Source: Nocardioides panzhihuensis (GTDB taxonomy: Bacteria; Actinomycetota; Actinomycetes; Propionibacteriales; Nocardioidaceae). Taken from it: DNA of 64,000 bases. The stretch spans positions 1,674,001 to 1,738,000 of the forward strand of contig NZ_JACBZR010000001.1 in NCBI RefSeq assembly GCF_013408335.1, given 5' to 3'. Made by a program: the position numbers and the translations under genes. The stretch's first letter is position 1. Each line of letters begins with the position of its first letter. Positions 1 to 10,061 of this stretch are shown piece by piece. The notes under the pieces were generated by a model, which ran no database searches, was not told where the DNA came from, and saw nothing but the letters and a program-made list of their open reading frames with translations.

Positions 1-253
1 CATCGACGGCGCAGACCGTGCCGACGAGCAGACGGACCCGCGGACTCAGGATGTCGGCGTAGGCCACGACCGCATCGGACGATCCGGCCAGGAGCTGGTG
101 CAGCCGGATCCGCTCGACGAAACGGTCGCGCGGGTTGACCAGGGTGATCTCGATGTCCTCGCGCTTGGTGAGCCGGTTCGCGGCCATCACACCCGCGTAT
201 CCGCCGCCGATGACCACGACCCGGCTCCTGCTGAAGGCTTCTTGGTTGCTCAT
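1..253 (-). CDS. NADH dehydrogenase-like FAD oxidoreductase (N-terminal part only)
   Basis: Only the first ~84 residues lie in the window; the gene continues past position 1. The protein starts MSNQEAF and has a Rossmann FAD-binding fingerprint at residues ~11-20 (VVVIGGGYAG), followed by TLVNPRDRF and RIRLHQLLAG, which is typical of type II NADH dehydrogenase-like pyridine nucleotide-disulfide oxidoreductases. The electron acceptor cannot be judged from this part. It lies on the same strand as the GH20 gene, separated by a 19-bp stem-loop, so it is probably transcribed separately. Confidence 0.8.
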   Translation of the reverse strand, partial: MSNQEAFSRSRVVVIGGGYAGVMAANRLTKREDIEITLVNPRDRFVERIRLHQLLAGSSDAVVAYADILSPRVRLLVGTVCAVD

Positions 254-292
254 ACCCCAAGGACACCTGCGCCGCGAGATCTGTGACATCGG

Positions 293-344
293 GAGGTTGT
301 GAAGTTGAGAGTGAGCCATAGGCCGCTCTCAGCTTCACAACCTC
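293..344 (-). terminator. Strong stem-loop after the GH20 gene
   Basis: Arms at 293-311 and 326-344 are 19 nt each and pair with a single G-T type mismatch around a 14-nt loop. The hairpin starts 8 bp after the hexosaminidase stop codon (minus strand). No U tract follows, which is common for actinobacterial terminators. It could also act as an operator for the downstream oxidoreductase. Confidence 0.65.
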
Positions 345-351
345 CGCTCGA

Positions 352-2424
352 TCAGGAGACCGTGATGGTGAACCTTGTCGTTGACCCGTCGGAGGCCCTG
401 ATCTTGCCGCGATACTTCCCCGGGGATTCGTACGCATGAGCAGCCGTCACCGCATAGACCCCGGCAGCGTGGAGCGAATCCCGGGGTTCAGACGCGGTGA
501 ACCGTGCGGAGGCCGGAGGCGACCCGTCCCCGAAGTCGACTGTCGCGGTGAGCGGTGCGGACAGTGTCGAGCCACCGGTGCCGTCCGCGTCGTCGACCTC
601 GTCGACGGTGACCGTGGTCCCGTCCGTCTTGGTCCCGGGGGCGGCGAGCAGTCCGACCGACACCGATTCGACCGACCCTGCCGACACCGCAGCATCGGTC
701 CCGGCCAGCTCCGTCGACCAGGCGATCTGCGGCCCGTCGTAGAAGTTGGTGCCGGCGGCAGCAAGTCGCGGACCGACCGAGGCGAGCCGCGCCGCGAAGT
801 CCGACGGCGAGCGCCGCGACTCGGCGGTCCAGCCGTTCTCCCCGTGCGCGAGGACGCGTGGGAAGATCATGAACTCGGCCTGGTCGACGCCCCGGATCGT
901 CTCGGACCACAGCGGCGCCTCGGTGCCGAGGATGTGCTCGTCCCCGACGCCCGCGACGACCTCCTGCGGGCTCCAGTCGTAGTAGTGCGCGACGTCGCAG
1001 TCGCCCGAGCACGCCCAGGAGAGTCCGATCGGCGTCTTCGCGTGATACTTCATGTCGAGGTAGGAGGTGTTGCCCGGCGAGACGAGCAGCTTGGCGCCGT
1101 CCTCGATGACGGCGCGCTTCGCGTGCTCGGTCGTGCCGGCCCAGTACTGGACACCATCACCGGCGGTGAGCCCGGCCTCGGCGTACTCGTTCCAGCCGAT
1201 CGTCTTCTTCCCGAGTCCGTGGACGATCGCGAGCGCCCGCTCGACGAACGCCACGTAGCCCTCGTGGCCATATCGCTGCGTCATCGCATGCGACTCGTCG
1301 CCGCCGACGTGCAGGAACTCGGACGGCGTCAGCGCAGCGAGCTGTGAGAAGACGTGCTGGATGAACGTATAGGTCACCTCGGAGGTCGGATCGAGATAGG
1401 AGTAGCCGACGTCGATGGTCCCGTTGTGTGGTGCCACCGGCTCGTCCTCGGTCGCCGGGTGACTCGACCCGGCGGTGTTGAGCTGCGGGATCGCGGCCAG
1501 GGCGGCATTCGTGTGGCCGGGGATGTCGATCTCGGGGATGATCTCGATCTCGCGCTCGGCGGCATACCGCACCAGCGAGCGATAGTCGTCCTGGGTGTAG
1601 AACCCGGTGTGGCCGTCGGCGCTCTGATACGGGTTGCCGAGCACCGCGGTCGCACCCGAGACCCGCGTCAGCGCCGTGTAGTCGATGTCGTCGTCGGCCG
1701 CCCGACCGGAGTTGGTGATGTCGATCCGCCACCCTTGGTCGTCGGCCAGGTGCATGTGCAGCACCGAGATCTTGGCCGCCGCTGCGGCGTCGATGACCTG
1801 CTTGACCTCGTCGACCTCGAGGAACGAGCGGGCGACATCGAGCATGATCCCGCGATAGCTGAACCGCGGCGCGTCCAGGATCGAGACGGCCGGCACCGTC
1901 CAGTCGGTGTTCACCTGGACGGTGGATGAGGCAAACGCCGGCAGCAGCTGACGCAGCGTCTGGGTGCCGTTGAACAGCCCGTGGCGACTCGCCCCGGTGA
2001 CCTTGACCCCGTTGGCCGTCGAGGAGATCTTGTACGCCTCCGGGTTGCCCTCGACCTCGCCGAACCCGGCCTCGGGGTCGATGGTCAGGACGACATCACG
2101 ACGGGTCGACCTGCCGGCGACGACCGGGAGGTCGAAGCCGGTCGCCGGACGCAGGTCGGCGGCCATGAGAACGCCGACCTCGTCTGCGTCAGCGCCACGG
2201 GCGACGATCCGGGCCTGCTTGGTCAGGACGAAACCGGGCCCTCCTGTCGCGCGCACCTGGAGCGGGTTCGGCACCAGACCGGGCACTGGTGCCTCCGCTT
2301 TGCTCGGGAGCTCGGCCTGGGGCTGGGCAGTCGCTGGTGACGTGGTCGACGCGGCGATGAGCATGGCGGCGATGCCGAAGGCCAACGCCGTTGTCAGAAT
2401 TTGGATAGGGCCCGAACGAATCAT
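352..2424 (-). CDS. Secreted beta-N-acetylhexosaminidase, GH20
   Basis: About 690 aa. An N-terminal signal peptide (hydrophobic run ILTTALAFGIAAMLIAAS, then an Ala-rich cleavage region) is followed by the GH20b domain and the GH20 catalytic barrel. The catalytic Asp-Glu pair is in HVGGDESHA (D376/E377). The final ~100 residues contain VDFGDG, typical of a PKD/Ig-like module. The enzyme should release terminal GlcNAc/GalNAc from chitin- or peptidoglycan-type oligosaccharides outside the cell, using substrate-assisted catalysis. The in-frame ATG at 2424 has GGAGG 7 nt upstream and is preferred over the ATG at 2430, where the spacing would be 1 nt. Confidence 0.92.
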   Translation of the reverse strand: MIRSGPIQILTTALAFGIAAMLIAASTTSPATAQPQAELPSKAEAPVPGLVPNPLQVRATGGPGFVLTKQARIVARGADADEVGVLMAADLRPATGFDLPVVAGRSTRRDVVLTIDPEAGFGEVEGNPEAYKISSTANGVKVTGASRHGLFNGTQTLRQLLPAFASSTVQVNTDWTVPAVSILDAPRFSYRGIMLDVARSFLEVDEVKQVIDAAAAAKISVLHMHLADDQGWRIDITNSGRAADDDIDYTALTRVSGATAVLGNPYQSADGHTGFYTQDDYRSLVRYAAEREIEIIPEIDIPGHTNAALAAIPQLNTAGSSHPATEDEPVAPHNGTIDVGYSYLDPTSEVTYTFIQHVFSQLAALTPSEFLHVGGDESHAMTQRYGHEGYVAFVERALAIVHGLGKKTIGWNEYAEAGLTAGDGVQYWAGTTEHAKRAVIEDGAKLLVSPGNTSYLDMKYHAKTPIGLSWACSGDCDVAHYYDWSPQEVVAGVGDEHILGTEAPLWSETIRGVDQAEFMIFPRVLAHGENGWTAESRRSPSDFAARLASVGPRLAAAGTNFYDGPQIAWSTELAGTDAAVSAGSVESVSVGLLAAPGTKTDGTTVTVDEVDDADGTGGSTLSAPLTATVDFGDGSPPASARFTASEPRDSLHAAGVYAVTAAHAYESPGKYRGKIRASDGSTTRFTITVS

Positions 2425-2579
2425 GCGCATGCCTCCATCGATGGCGAACTCGGTCGACCATCGAGGCTAGCGACGTTGGCGCCGCAGCGTCGTGGAAATC
2501 AGCGATCGTGGTTCGACCTCTGTCCAGGACCCGGGAGTGTGACGTCGACTGGAGCGGTCCGCGGTGGGGGGCGCGTGGC

Positions 2580-3152
2580 TCAGGCCAGGGCGGCGACGGC
2601 GTCCGCTAGAACATCGACGGACCGGGCGCGCTCGGGGAGGCTGCCGTCGGGGCCCAGGCTGAGCTGGAAGCCCATGAAGGCGGCGTCGATGACGTGGGCT
2701 GCTCGTTCAGCGACGGCGGGATCCACGCCGGACTTGTCCAGATGCCCGATGAGAACGTGCATCCACAGCGTGTTGGCCTCGCGGACCGCCGAGACGTACG
2801 GCTCCCTGCCGAAGAGACCGAGCGCGGCCGCCTCCACATAGATCCGGCTGCACCGATCGCCCTCCATCACCGCCCAGAGCTCATGGACAGCGGATCTCAG
2901 GTCCTTCGAGGGCTCGAGCGCGGCGACCTCGGCGACCGACCGCTCGTTCGACGTGCGGAGCACGTCGGCGACCAGCTGGTCCTTGGTGCCGAAGTGGTAG
3001 AGCAGGACTCGGTTGCTGGTGCCCAGCTCGGCGGCGAGCGGGCGCAGGCTCAGGCCGATCAGCCCGTGCTCGTGGACGTAGTCGGTCGCCAGCTCCGCCC
3101 AGGCGGCACGGCGCTGTGGATCTTTGGCGGGCGCGGTACGCGCGGTCGTCAT
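2580..3152 (-). CDS. TetR-family regulator of the betaine cluster (BetI-like role)
   Basis: 190 aa. The N-terminal helix-turn-helix spans residues ~22-65 and ends in the TetR signature NRVLLYHFGTKDQLV; the C-terminal ligand domain is Ala-rich. It is divergent from betB, and the intervening region carries phased TTGTA repeats, so it probably represses betB-betA-betT and itself. Choline is the expected ligand by analogy with BetI, but sequence similarity to BetI is only at family level. Confidence 0.85.
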   Translation of the reverse strand: MTTARTAPAKDPQRRAAWAELATDYVHEHGLIGLSLRPLAAELGTSNRVLLYHFGTKDQLVADVLRTSNERSVAEVAALEPSKDLRSAVHELWAVMEGDRCSRIYVEAAALGLFGREPYVSAVREANTLWMHVLIGHLDKSGVDPAVAERAAHVIDAAFMGFQLSLGPDGSLPERARSVDVLADAVAALA

Positions 3153-3182
3153 GCGGCGACCCTAACAACCGGCGCCAGCCAT

Positions 3183-3229
3183 TTGTATCAGTTGGAACAA
3201 TTTTGTACCAACTGCAACAATTTTGTACC
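3183..3229. promoter_or_regulatory. Three phased TTGTA half-sites in the tetR/betB intergenic region
   Basis: TTGTA occurs at 3183, 3203 and 3223, exactly 20 bp apart. AACAATTTTGTACC is a perfect direct repeat at 3196-3209 and 3216-3229. Each TTGTA pairs with a following AACAA to give imperfect palindromes such as TTGTACCAACTGCAACAA. Two-turn spacing between divergent genes fits cooperative TetR binding. The AT-rich tracts may double as promoter elements. Confidence 0.65.
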
Positions 3230-3321
3230 TCCAAGCCCTTGACCTGGCCCTTCATGTCCACGCAGGATCATGTGTAATTCACCCGCGGTTGCCTGTTGAG
3301 CAACCCGACGCCGGAGGTTGC

Positions 3322-4824
3322 ATGAGCCAGATCTACATCGACGGACGCTGGGTGCCCGCCCAGTCGGGCGATCAGCGGGAGATCCGCTGTCCCGCCGACG
3401 GCGCGGTCGTCGGAACCGTTGCGGAGGCTGGAGCCGAGGACACCCGGGCCGCGATCGCTGCGGCGCGGAATGCCTTCGACAGCGGTGAGTGGCCGGCGAC
3501 GCCCGCGCGGGAGCGAGGCGACCTTCTGCTGAGGGTCGCCGACCTGCTCGAGCGGGACACCGCGATCATCGCCCGCGCCGAGTCGCTCGACACCGGAAAG
3601 CGACTGGTGGAGAGCGAGTACGATGTGGCCGACGTGGTCTCGGTCTTCCGTCACTTCGGCCACATCGCCACCGAGGAAGCCGGGCGGGTGATCGACACCG
3701 GCAACCCGATCGTGAAGAGCCGGATCGTGCACGAGCCGGTCGGCGTCTGCGGGCTGATCACGCCGTGGAACTATCCGCTGCTGCAGGTGGCGTGGAAGGT
3801 CGCGCCGTGCCTGGCCGCGGGCAACACCTTCGTGCTCAAGCCCAGCGAGATCACGCCGCACAGCGCCATCCACCTGATGAAGGTGCTCGACGAGGCCGGC
3901 CTGCCGGCCGGCGTCGGCAACCTGGTGCTCGGTGAGGGCCCGACCGCGGGCGCCCCGCTGTCCGAGGACCCGCGCGTCGACCTGGTCTCCTTCACCGGCG
4001 GACTGGCCACCGGCAAGCGGCTGATGGTGAACGCCGCGGACACGGTGAAGCGGATCGCGCTCGAACTCGGCGGCAAGAACCCCAACATCGTCTTCGCAGA
4101 CTCCGACCTGGAGACGGCGCTCGACTTCGCGCTGACCGCGGTCTTCCTCCACTCCGGCCAGGTCTGCTCCGCAGGCGCTCGGCTGATCATCGAGGAGTCG
4201 ATCAAGGAGAAGTTCGTCGACGAGCTGGTGGCCCGCGCCGAGCAGATCCGCCTCGGCGGCCCGTTCGACGACGCTGCCGAGACCGGCCCGCTGACCAGCA
4301 GCGCTCACCGCGACAAGGTCGAGGCGTACGTCGCGAAGGGTCTGGCCGAGGGCGCCACCCTCCGCACCGGCGGCAAGCGCCCCGACGACCCCGCGCTGGC
4401 CGACGGCTTCTACTACCTGCCCACCATCCTGGACGACTGCACCACCGAGATGAGCGTGACGCAGGACGAGTCCTTCGGGCCGGTCCTCACCGTGGAGACC
4501 TTCACCGACGAGGACGACGCCGTCCGCATCGCCAACGACTCCATCTACGGGCTCGCCGGCGCGGTGTGGACCCGCGACGCCGGCCGCGCCGAGCGCGTCG
4601 CCGCCCGGCTCAGGATGGGCACCGTCTGGATCAACGACTACCACCCGTACGTCGCCCAGGCCGAGTGGGGCGGCTACAAGCAGTCCGGCATCGGCCGCGA
4701 GCTCGGCCAGGCCGGGCTCGAGGAGTACCGCGAGACCAAGCACATCTGGCACAACATCGACCCGAGCCCGCAGCACTGGTTCGCGCCCCGCGCCCAGGAG
4801 ACCGGCACAGCGAAGGAGAACTGA
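3322..4824 (+). CDS. betB: Betaine-aldehyde dehydrogenase
   Basis: 500 aa, the usual length for NAD-dependent aldehyde dehydrogenases. It carries the substrate/NAD motif ITPWNYP, the general-base motif LELGGKN and the catalytic cysteine C282 in GQVCSAGAR. It oxidises betaine aldehyde to glycine betaine in the cytoplasm. The specificity assignment rests on the adjacent betA and choline transporter. The ATG at 3322 has GGAGG 6 nt upstream; an in-frame extension to 3223 would run through the operator repeats and is rejected. The betA start follows one base after the stop. Confidence 0.92.
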   Translation: MSQIYIDGRWVPAQSGDQREIRCPADGAVVGTVAEAGAEDTRAAIAAARNAFDSGEWPATPARERGDLLLRVADLLERDTAIIARAESLDTGKRLVESEYDVADVVSVFRHFGHIATEEAGRVIDTGNPIVKSRIVHEPVGVCGLITPWNYPLLQVAWKVAPCLAAGNTFVLKPSEITPHSAIHLMKVLDEAGLPAGVGNLVLGEGPTAGAPLSEDPRVDLVSFTGGLATGKRLMVNAADTVKRIALELGGKNPNIVFADSDLETALDFALTAVFLHSGQVCSAGARLIIEESIKEKFVDELVARAEQIRLGGPFDDAAETGPLTSSAHRDKVEAYVAKGLAEGATLRTGGKRPDDPALADGFYYLPTILDDCTTEMSVTQDESFGPVLTVETFTDEDDAVRIANDSIYGLAGAVWTRDAGRAERVAARLRMGTVWINDYHPYVAQAEWGGYKQSGIGRELGQAGLEEYRETKHIWHNIDPSPQHWFAPRAQETGTAKEN

Positions 4825-4825
4825 G

Positions 4826-6562
4826 ATGACCGCGACGTACGACTTCGTCATCGTCGGTGGCGGCTCGGCCGGCTCGGCGATCGCCAACCGGCTCAGCGCT
4901 GACCCCGGCACGAAGGTGCTGGTGCTGGAGGCCGGTCACAGCGACTTCAAGATCGACCCGTTCATCCACATGCCGGCGGCGCTGCCGTTCCCGATCGGCT
5001 CGAAGCTCTACGACTGGGGCTACGAGTCCGATCCCGAGCCGCACCTGGGCGGTCGCAAGGTCTACCACGCCCGCGGCAAGCTTCTCGGTGGCTCGAGCTC
5101 GATCAACGGGATGATCTTCCAGCGCGGCAACCCGATGGACTTCGAGCGCTGGGCGGCCGACCCGGGCATGGAGACGTGGGACTACCGCCACTGCCTGCCC
5201 TACTTCAAGCGCATGGAGAGCCGCTTCCTCGAGGACGGCACCTCCGGCGCCGACCAGTGGCGCGGTGGCTCCGGTCCGCTCCACCTCGAGCGCGGGCCCG
5301 CTTCGAACCCGCTCTTCTCGGCGTTCTTCGAGGCCGCCCAGGAGGCCGGCTACCCGCTCACCGACGACGTCAACGGCTACCGCCAGGAGGGCTTCGCCCC
5401 CTTCGACCGGAACGTGAAGGACGGCCGCCGCTGGTCGGCCGCACGGGCCTACCTGCACCCGGTGATGAACCGCCCCAACCTCACCGTCGAGACCTTCGCG
5501 CACGCGACGAAGATCCGCTTCGACACCTCGGGCGACGTCCCGAGGGTGACCGGCCTGGACTACGTCCGCGGCGTCGGGCGCGCCCGCAAGGACCACTTCG
5601 TCCGCGCCAAGGAGATCATCTGCTGCGGCGGCGCGATCAACACCCCGCAGCTGCTCCAGCTCTCCGGCGTGGGGGAGGAGTCCCTGCTGCGCTCGCACGG
5701 GATCGACGTCGTGCACGACCTCCCGGGCGTGGGGGAGAACCTCCAGGACCACCTCGAGGTCTACATCCAGTACGCCTCCAAGCAGCCGGTCTCGATCGCC
5801 CCGGGCCTGGTGTGGCACCAGCGGCCCAAGATCGCCTGGCAGTGGCTCTTCCAGAAGAAGGGCCTGGGAGCGACCAACCACTTCGAGGGCGGCGGCTTCG
5901 CGCGGTCGAACGAGGACGTGGACTGGCCCAACCTGATGTTCCACTTCCTGCCGATCGCGATCCGCTACGACGGGTCGATGGCTCCCGGTCAGGAGAAGGG
6001 CCAGCACGGCTACCAGGTGCACATCGGCCCGATGTACGCCGACACCCGAGGCCACGTCCGGATCAAGTCCGACGACCCCTTCGAGCACCCCTCGATGCTG
6101 TTCAACTACCTCTCCACACCCAACGACCGCCGGGAGTGGGTCGAGGCGGTGCGGGTGGCCCGCAACATCCTCAACCAGCCCGCCTTCGCCCCCTTCAACG
6201 CCGGCGAGATGTCCCCGGGCCCGACCGTTGAGACGGACGAGGAGATCCTCGAGTGGGTCCGCAAGGACGCCGAGACGGCGCTGCACCCCTCGTGCACCGC
6301 GGCGATGGGCACCGGCGAGATGGCGGTGACCGACCCGACCTCGATGAAGGTGCACGGCACCGAGGGACTGCGGGTCGTGGACGCGAGCGTCTTCCCCTAT
6401 GTCACCAACGGCAACATCTACGCTCCGGTGATGATGGTCGCGGAGAAGGCGGCCGACCTGATCGCGGGCAACACTCCGCTGGCACCCTCCGACGTCCCCT
6501 ACTACCGCCACCGCGACGACTCGCCGCTGTGGCCTGCGGGGGACCCGCGCAACCAGTCCTGA
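4826..6562 (+). CDS. betA: Choline dehydrogenase (GMC oxidoreductase)
   Basis: 578 aa. The N-terminal FAD fold is [19 protein letters not shown], followed by the GMC signature region [19 protein letters not shown]. The active-site His lies in HPSCTAAMG (~residue 487), and the C-terminal GMC segment is [14 protein letters not shown]. Stretches such as [10 protein letters not shown] and [12 protein letters not shown] closely follow E. coli BetA. It oxidises choline to betaine aldehyde and passes electrons to the respiratory chain. It is translationally coupled to betB. Confidence 0.94.
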   Translation: MTATYDFVIVGGGSAGSAIANRLSADPGTKVLVLEAGHSDFKIDPFIHMPAALPFPIGSKLYDWGYESDPEPHLGGRKVYHARGKLLGGSSSINGMIFQRGNPMDFERWAADPGMETWDYRHCLPYFKRMESRFLEDGTSGADQWRGGSGPLHLERGPASNPLFSAFFEAAQEAGYPLTDDVNGYRQEGFAPFDRNVKDGRRWSAARAYLHPVMNRPNLTVETFAHATKIRFDTSGDVPRVTGLDYVRGVGRARKDHFVRAKEIICCGGAINTPQLLQLSGVGEESLLRSHGIDVVHDLPGVGENLQDHLEVYIQYASKQPVSIAPGLVWHQRPKIAWQWLFQKKGLGATNHFEGGGFARSNEDVDWPNLMFHFLPIAIRYDGSMAPGQEKGQHGYQVHIGPMYADTRGHVRIKSDDPFEHPSMLFNYLSTPNDRREWVEAVRVARNILNQPAFAPFNAGEMSPGPTVETDEEILEWVRKDAETALHPSCTAAMGTGEMAVTDPTSMKVHGTEGLRVVDASVFPYVTNGNIYAPVMMVAEKAADLIAGNTPLAPSDVPYYRHRDDSPLWPAGDPRNQS

Positions 6563-6633
6563 GACCGAACCGTGACCCAAGCCGGCGCCGGGTGGACTAG
6601 CCTGCCGGGCACCCCAACCGGAGGAGACAGCTC

Positions 6634-8772
6634 ATGCCGGACACGATCGACCCGTCGCGTATGCCCTTGGGTGAACCCGCTGCGGACCCAGACGAGATCC
6701 CCACGACGAAGGCGGAGCTGAACAAGACCGTCTTCTTCGGCTCTGCCGGGGTGGTGGTCGCGTTCACGCTCTTCACGCTGCTCGCGCCCGACACCGCGGG
6801 CACCGTGATCGGGCATGTCGTCGGTTGGATCTCGACGTACTTCGGCTGGTGGTACTTCGCGCTCGCTGCGGCGTTGATCGCGTTCGTCCTGTTCATCTGT
6901 CTGTCTCGCTACGGGCGGATCCGGCTCGGGCCGGAGGAGTCCCGGCCGGAGTACTCGCTGTTCACCTGGACCGCGATGCTCTTCGCGGCCGGGATCGGCG
7001 CCGACCTGATGTTCTACTCGGTCGCCGAACCGGTCTCGCAATACCTCACCCCGCCGACCGGCGAGGGCGGCACCGTCGCCGCCGCCGAGCAGGCCGTGAC
7101 CTGGACGCTGTTCCACTACGGGCTGTCCGGCTGGGCGATGTACGCCGTCATGGGCATGGCGCTGGGCTACTTCTCCTTCCGCCACGGGATGCCGCTCTCG
7201 ATCCGGTCGGCGCTCTATCCGATCTTCGGCAAGCGGGTCCGCGGCCGGCTCGGCGATGGGATCGACCTGGCCGCCGTGCTCGGCACGATCTTCGGTATCG
7301 CGACCTCGCTCGGTATCTCGATCGCCCTGCTCAACGCCGGTCTCAACGTTCTCTTCGGTATCCCCGAGGGCCGCGCCGCCCAGGTCGGCCTGGTCGTGGT
7401 CGCAGTGCTGCTCGGCACGATCTCGGCGGTCTCCGGGGTCGACAAGGGCATCCGCCGACTCTCCGAGCTCAACGTGCTGCTCTCGCTCACACTGATGCTC
7501 TACGTGCTCTTCTCCGACAACACCGCGTTCCTGCTCAACTCGCTGGTGATGAACCTGGGTGACTACCTGGTGAATCTGCCCGGGATGAGCTTCGACACGA
7601 TGCCCTACGACACCGTCGAGAACCCTGACGTCGGCGTCTGGAAGAACCTGTGGACCCTCTTCTTCTGGGCCTGGTGGGTGGCCTGGTCGCCGTTCGTCGG
7701 GCTGTTCCTGGCCCGGATCTCGCGTGGCCGGACGATCCGGCAGTTCCTGGTCGGCGTGATGATGATCCCGTTCGGCTTCATCCTGCTGTGGGTCTCGATC
7801 TTCGGCAACAGCGCGCTGGGCCGGATCCGCGGCGGTGACGCCGAGTTCGGGGAGCTCACCAGCGGCAACTACGCGCAGGGCTTCTACGTCTTCCTCGACA
7901 ACTACCCGGGTGCGATCGCGCTGGTCGCGCTCGCGACCCTGACCGGGTTCCTCTACTACGTGACGTCCGCCGACTCCGGTGCGCTGGTGATGGGCAACTT
8001 CACCTCCCGTCTGCCGCACCCGATGGCCGACTGCTCGATCCCGGTACGGATCTTCTGGTCGGTCGCCATCGGTGCGCTGACCCTCGCCCTGATGTTCGCG
8101 GGCGGGGATGCGTGGCTGACGACGCTGACGAACGCCACGATCATCATGGGGCTGCCGTTCTCGATCGTGCTCGCCCTGGTCGCCGTCGGGCTCCACCGCT
8201 CGCTACGGCTGGAGTCGCTCAAGACCACCAGCGCGAGGTACGCCCTGCCGGCCGCGATCTCCTCGGCGCGCCTGGTCGGAGCGGCCGACGGTGGCGTACG
8301 TCCCTCGTTGTCGCAGCGGCTGCGCCGCTCGGTCAACTATCCCACCGCGCGGGACACCGAGCGGTTCATCCAGACGGTCGCGACACCCGTGCTGGAAGAG
8401 GTCGCCGCCGAGCTCTGCACGCACGGGCTCACCTCGGTCGTGACCGAGACCAAGGCCGTACGCGGCGTCCATGGCGTCCAGCTCCACACCGACCTCGAGG
8501 ACGCCCCCGCGTTCGTCTACAAGCTCACGCCGCTGCCCTGTCCCGCCCCGACGTTCGCGGTCGGCCGGGTCAGCGGTGAGGTCTACTTCCGCACGGAGGT
8601 CCACCTCGCCGAAGGCACCCAGGGCTATGACGTCAACGACTACTCGCGCGAGCAGCTGATGGGTGACGTCCTAGACCAGTACGAGCGCCACCTCTCCTAC
8701 CTCCACCTCGTCCAGCAGGAGAATCTTCCGGCTGAGGTGCCCGAGGTGCCCGTGGAGGAGACCAAGCCCTGA
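6634..8772 (+). CDS. betT: BCCT-family choline/betaine transporter
   Basis: 712 aa with about 12 membrane segments and a long (~170 aa) soluble C-terminal domain, like E. coli BetT. Family motifs are GIGADLMFYSVAEPV and the Trp-rich FFWAWWVAWSPFVGLF. It imports choline, driven by proton or sodium gradients, for oxidation by the two upstream enzymes; the C-terminal domain is used in osmosensing in this family. GGAGGAGA sits just upstream of the ATG. It is the last gene of the cluster and is followed by a very strong hairpin. Confidence 0.92.
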   Translation: MPDTIDPSRMPLGEPAADPDEIPTTKAELNKTVFFGSAGVVVAFTLFTLLAPDTAGTVIGHVVGWISTYFGWWYFALAAALIAFVLFICLSRYGRIRLGPEESRPEYSLFTWTAMLFAAGIGADLMFYSVAEPVSQYLTPPTGEGGTVAAAEQAVTWTLFHYGLSGWAMYAVMGMALGYFSFRHGMPLSIRSALYPIFGKRVRGRLGDGIDLAAVLGTIFGIATSLGISIALLNAGLNVLFGIPEGRAAQVGLVVVAVLLGTISAVSGVDKGIRRLSELNVLLSLTLMLYVLFSDNTAFLLNSLVMNLGDYLVNLPGMSFDTMPYDTVENPDVGVWKNLWTLFFWAWWVAWSPFVGLFLARISRGRTIRQFLVGVMMIPFGFILLWVSIFGNSALGRIRGGDAEFGELTSGNYAQGFYVFLDNYPGAIALVALATLTGFLYYVTSADSGALVMGNFTSRLPHPMADCSIPVRIFWSVAIGALTLALMFAGGDAWLTTLTNATIIMGLPFSIVLALVAVGLHRSLRLESLKTTSARYALPAAISSARLVGAADGGVRPSLSQRLRRSVNYPTARDTERFIQTVATPVLEEVAAELCTHGLTSVVTETKAVRGVHGVQLHTDLEDAPAFVYKLTPLPCPAPTFAVGRVSGEVYFRTEVHLAEGTQGYDVNDYSREQLMGDVLDQYERHLSYLHLVQQENLPAEVPEVPVEETKP

Positions 8773-8777
8773 TGGTC

Positions 8778-8816
8778 GTGCGGCTGGGAGCGGCCGATCG
8801 GCCGCTCCAGCCGCAC
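8778..8816. terminator. Bidirectional terminator between betT and the Uma2 gene
   Basis: Arms at 8778-8795 and 8800-8816 pair over 17 bp with one bulged G around a GATC loop. It starts 6 bp after the betT stop and ends 6 bp before the stop of the convergent Uma2 gene, so it probably ends both transcripts. Confidence 0.9.
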
Positions 8817-8822
8817 AACACC

Positions 8823-9392
8823 TCAGCGGACCAGGTCGTTCAGGTCGATCTTGAGCTGGAACGGCTGCGGGACGTCGAGGCGGTCGCGGAAGATCCCGGT
8901 CGGGACGTAGGCCTCGGTCAGCTCGTCGCGCTCATAGACGTGGACCGCCGGTGCGCCGTCCTCGTTCTCGATGCGCCAATAATGGGCGATGCCCGCCTCG
9001 GCGTACTTCTGCGGCTTGACCGCCCGGTCGCGGTGCTCGGACTCCGGCGAGACCACCTCGACCACCAGAACCACCGTGTCTGCCTCGTAGAACGAGGCCT
9101 GGTCCGGGATCCGCGCCGTGCTCACCAGCACGTCCGGCTCCGGCCGATTGCGCCTGTCGAGCACCACCGTCAGCTCCCGATCCACCTCGAACCCGTCGGG
9201 CGCCTGCGCCGTCAGCGCGTTGGTCAGGGCCGTGACGAGCCGACTGTGCCAGCGGCGCTGCGGTGACATGTTGAAGACCAGGGCTCCGTCGATGAGTTCG
9301 GTATGACGCGGCGCCTCGACGAGCATGTCGAGGTCTTCGGAGTACCAACCCTCCTCACGAGGAGGGCGCATCCATTCGGGCAACGCAGTCAT
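8823..9392 (-). CDS. Uma2-family (DUF820) putative restriction endonuclease-fold protein
   Basis: 189 aa from the ATG at 9392. It has the Uma2 nuclease-like core EPDVLVSTARIPD, VVLVVEVVSPES, RAVKPQKYAEAGI and HYWRIE, giving the PD-(D/E)xK-type D...ExVS...K arrangement. Uma2 proteins are common and often multicopy in actinobacteria and cyanobacteria, and their biological role is poorly known. In-frame codons extend upstream to 9542 but would add a low-complexity Arg/Ser/Thr segment with no family match. Confidence 0.8.
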   Translation of the reverse strand: MTALPEWMRPPREEGWYSEDLDMLVEAPRHTELIDGALVFNMSPQRRWHSRLVTALTNALTAQAPDGFEVDRELTVVLDRRNRPEPDVLVSTARIPDQASFYEADTVVLVVEVVSPESEHRDRAVKPQKYAEAGIAHYWRIENEDGAPAVHVYERDELTEAYVPTGIFRDRLDVPQPFQLKIDLNDLVR

Positions 9393-9900
9393 ACTTCGAG
9401 GATACCGTCCCTTGCTGGTGTCGGTGGTCGAGCTTTCCGTCCCGGTCTGGTCCCGGGAAGCCACGCGGAAATGACTGTTGCTTGGTCTCGGTGTTCGCCG
9501 CCGACCCTTGTTCAATTGTTTCTCGATCGCGCACCGCGTCAAGGACGGGCTTCGCCCGCCGCTTCGCGGTGGCCTGCGGCCATCTTTGACCCGGCACCCG
9601 ATCGAGAAAGATTTCGCCTGTATCGGGTCGGCGGCGGGGTTTGGCGCAGCGGATTCAGTTGGGCACGGGATTGGGGGTCTGGCGGGTGTGCTGCGAGGGG
9701 CAGGGGCCGGGTCGGTGCCTACGGGAGTGGGCGAGACCTTGTGAATCGGTCACAACGCCGCCTGACCCCGGCGGACGACTCGCGGGACGAGGGTTCCCCG
9801 CACAGGTCCACATCGGGCCCAAGCGGAGCCGACGTGTCCCGGGGCAGGCGAAGGTGCCCGCGCAGGCGGGGCCTTGACGAGTGGGTCTCACACTGCCGGT
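9393..9900. other. 508-bp non-coding stretch containing nested palindrome copy A
   Basis: No convincing gene is present; short open frames here lack ribosome-binding sites, conserved motifs and consistent codon bias. The recognisable structure is the nested palindromic repeat at 9497-9635. The remaining ~265 bp to the HNH remnant show no feature I can name. Confidence 0.6.
9497..9635. repeat. Nested palindromic repeat, copy A
   Basis: There are three concentric inverted-repeat pairs. The outer pair is GCCGCCGACCC (9497-9507) with GGGTCGGCGGC (9625-9635). The middle pair is TTTCTCGATCG (9519-9529) with CGATCGAGAAA (9599-9609). The inner pair is GTCAAGGAC (9538-9546) with ATCTTTGAC (9582-9590, two wobble changes). 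The centre is full of short GC hairpins. Copy B at 12725-12871 shares all three arm sequences in the same order. Confidence 0.75.
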
Positions 9901-10056
9901 CTAGGGCCGACGAGTGAACCGGATCGTGCCGTCGGGTAGTCGCTCATGAACATAGGCAGGGTTGTGCGCCAGTCGGTGATGGTGCGGGCAGAGCAAGACC
10001 CCGTCCTTCAGATCCGTTCTTCCGCCTGCGGCCCAGGGGTCGAGGTGGATGCTCCT
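9901..10056 (-). pseudogene. C-terminal remnant of DUF222/HNH endonuclease, cut off by IS110
   Basis: The minus-strand frame reads IHLDPWAAGGRTDLKDG, then GVLLCPHHHRLAHNPAY and ends RFTRRP at the stop 9901-9903. This is the second half of the 13E12-type HNH nuclease domain. It has no start and joins exactly in frame to the N-terminal part at 11403-12518 if the intervening IS is removed, restoring CDAHRSIHLDPWAAGG. Confidence 0.9.
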
Positions 10057-10061
10057 ATGCA

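Noticed and set aside
4631..8196. Long antisense open frames opposite betB, betA and betT (4631-6580 and 6502-8196)
   Set aside because: Low-complexity Arg/Gly/Val- or Glu/Arg-rich translations caused by GC-rich third positions of the real genes; no motifs or ribosome-binding sites.
9636..9900. Several 60-90 codon frames in the gap near the HNH remnant
   Set aside because: No start signals, no homology I recognise, and overlapping in several frames on both strands.
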